6,337 nt of DNA, taken from assembly GCA_015489145.1 (NCBI GenBank), contig WGAH01000922.1, positions 1 to 6,337 on the forward strand. The letters run 5' to 3'. The notes under the pieces are model-generated. The model was not told the origin of the DNA and made no database searches. It saw nothing but the letters and a program-made list of their open reading frames with translations. Position 1 is the stretch's first letter; the number at the start of each line of letters is the position of its first letter. This DNA is from Deltaproteobacteria bacterium (GTDB taxonomy: Bacteria; Myxococcota_A; UBA796; UBA2385). This document shows positions 5,530 through 6,337 of the stretch, piece by piece. The translations under genes and the position numbers were made by a program.

Positions 5530-6337
5530 AGCTCACCGGCCGCGTGCTCGTGCTCTACGACGACCCCGCCCTCATCGAGGCCCAGCTCCAGGGCCGCGAC
5601 GTGCCCTGGACCGGCCAGCCGCTCCACTACGGCGTCAACACCGACCTGATGATCTCGGGCCAGGCCTGCACCCTCGGCTACACCCCCGAGATCCTCGGCC
5701 CCTTCTTCCTCGAGAACTTCAAGGAGGTCGTCGGCCACGACGCGATCCGGCGCGGGGGCTTCCAGGTGGTCCTCGCCGGCCACGCCTACGGCAGCGGCTC
5801 CAGCCGCGAGGTCGCCGTCGTCGCCCACCAGGGCGCCGGCATCGAGCTCGTCGTCGCCCACAGCTTCCAGCGCATCTTCCAGGAGAACATGGTCTACGCG
5901 GGCATGCCCTTCACCACCGACACCTCGGTGGTGGACCGGCTCCGCGCCGGCGAAGACGTCGACGTGAACGAGCTGCACGACGCGCTTCCACCCTTCTTCC
6001 GGCAGGTCGCCCGCGCCGGCGGGCTGCTGGCCTACGCCCGGCGCTGGCTCGCCGGCGAGACCGCCCCCTGGTACGCCACCGACCGCCCGGCCCGGCCGAT
6101 GAACGTCGTCGAGAAGATCGTCGCCCGCCACGCCTGGACCGGCGGCTCGCCGGCCGACGACGGCCCGCGCTTCGGCCTCGCCTCGGTCGAGCCCGGCGAC
6201 CAGGTCCTCTGCCGCACGGGCTTCCGCGGCATGCACGAGTACACCGCCGGCATGTGCATGGCCCTCTACGAGCAGGCCTTCGGCGAGGACCCGGTGCACG
6301 ATCCCGAGCAGGTCGCCTGCTTCGAGGACCACTTCGT
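5526..6337 (+). CDS. Aconitase/isopropylmalate-isomerase-like enzyme, swivel domain fused ahead of catalytic domain; 3' end beyond the window
   Basis: The frame is open for 270 codons to the right edge, so the gene is partial. Residues 1-175 are a LeuD/HacB-like swivel domain: VNTD at 37-40, the active-site loop YGSGSSRE at 88-95 (Ser92-Ser93-Arg94, equivalent to the aconitase SSR), AHSFQRIFQENM at 111-122, and RAGGLLAYARRWLAG at 163-177 as at the end of LeuD/HacB. From about 190 the LeuC/HacA large-subunit N-terminus begins: MNVVEKIVARHA (192-203), VEPGD (221-225), HEYT (237-240, where LeuC has HD.T) and FEDHF (266-270, equivalent to the MDHF/DHQ element). Members dehydrate and rehydrate a 2- or 3-hydroxy-carboxylate through a 4Fe-4S cluster; the cluster cysteines would lie past the window. 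The order swivel-catalytic resembles the core of AcnB but has no HEAT domain, and differs from AcnA (catalytic then swivel). The YLR substrate loop of LeuD/HacB is not recognisable; ISGQACTLG (43-51) stands there. The substrate is therefore open: isopropylmalate, homoaconitate, or another acid. Full length may be about 600-660 residues if the catalytic domain is LeuC-sized. Confidence 0.85.
   Translation, partial: MKLTGRVLVLYDDPALIEAQLQGRDVPWTGQPLHYGVNTDLMISGQACTLGYTPEILGPFFLENFKEVVGHDAIRRGGFQVVLAGHAYGSGSSREVAVVAHQGAGIELVVAHSFQRIFQENMVYAGMPFTTDTSVVDRLRAGEDVDVNELHDALPPFFRQVARAGGLLAYARRWLAGETAPWYATDRPARPMNVVEKIVARHAWTGGSPADDGPRFGLASVEPGDQVLCRTGFRGMHEYTAGMCMALYEQAFGEDPVHDPEQVACFEDHF

Noticed and set aside
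4507..6332. Two long minus-strand frames (4507-5274 and 5256-6332) opposite the GTPase and aconitase-like genes
   Set aside because: Same low-complexity composition as other antisense frames. The plus strand carries Walker A, CXCC, NKAD and aconitase motifs in frame.
5526..6337. Assignment of the last gene to the aconitase X (DUF126/DUF521) family
   Set aside because: The swivel part has the LeuD-type GSGSSRE and SFQRIF elements and the large part starts with LeuC-type EKIVARHA and VEPGD, which are not AcnX signatures.

Overview
The window is very GC-rich and comes from a Gram-negative bacterium. It encodes an outer-membrane TonB-dependent receptor ending in a C-terminal Phe and a lipoprotein with a Sec/Spase II-type signal. 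The Oar-like receptor with an N-terminal carboxypeptidase-regulatory domain, the 'DTG' linker in the lipoprotein, the strong C/G third-position preference and the TTG and GTG starts would fit a myxobacterial/deltaproteobacterial type of genome. That is an impression rather than a proof, and no phylogenetic marker is present.

Layout: two oppositely oriented gene sets diverge from a 146-bp intergenic region at 3664-3809. On the minus strand lies a 943-residue Oar-like TonB-dependent receptor (3663 to 832). It is followed with a one-base TGATG stop/start overlap by a secreted lipoprotein that runs off the left edge (832 to 1). On the plus strand are exodeoxyribonuclease III (3810-4583, TTG start), a CobW/COG0523 metallochaperone-type GTPase (4606-5529, GTG start, 22 bases downstream), and an aconitase/isopropylmalate-isomerase-like enzyme (5526 to beyond 6337) that overlaps the GTPase gene by ATGA. 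All plus-strand genes have clear Shine-Dalgarno sequences and look like one operon.

How the genes may work together: the minus-strand pair probably acts at the outer membrane as an uptake receptor plus an anchored accessory lipoprotein of unknown ligand. In the plus-strand set, the coupling of a metal-handling GTPase to an enzyme of the Fe-S aconitase superfamily is the most suggestive arrangement. The aconitase-like protein has its swivel (LeuD-like) domain first and the catalytic (LeuC-like) domain second, and it lacks a recognisable YLR substrate loop, so its substrate cannot be named from this window. Exodeoxyribonuclease III is a general base-excision-repair enzyme with no obvious tie to its neighbours.

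I see no RNA gene, mobile element, CRISPR array, integration site or terminator. Beyond the intergenic region there is no gene-free stretch above 25 bases. The candidates for something new are the swivel-first aconitase-like enzyme coupled to a COG0523 GTPase, and a textbook EF-hand-type calcium loop in the receptor.
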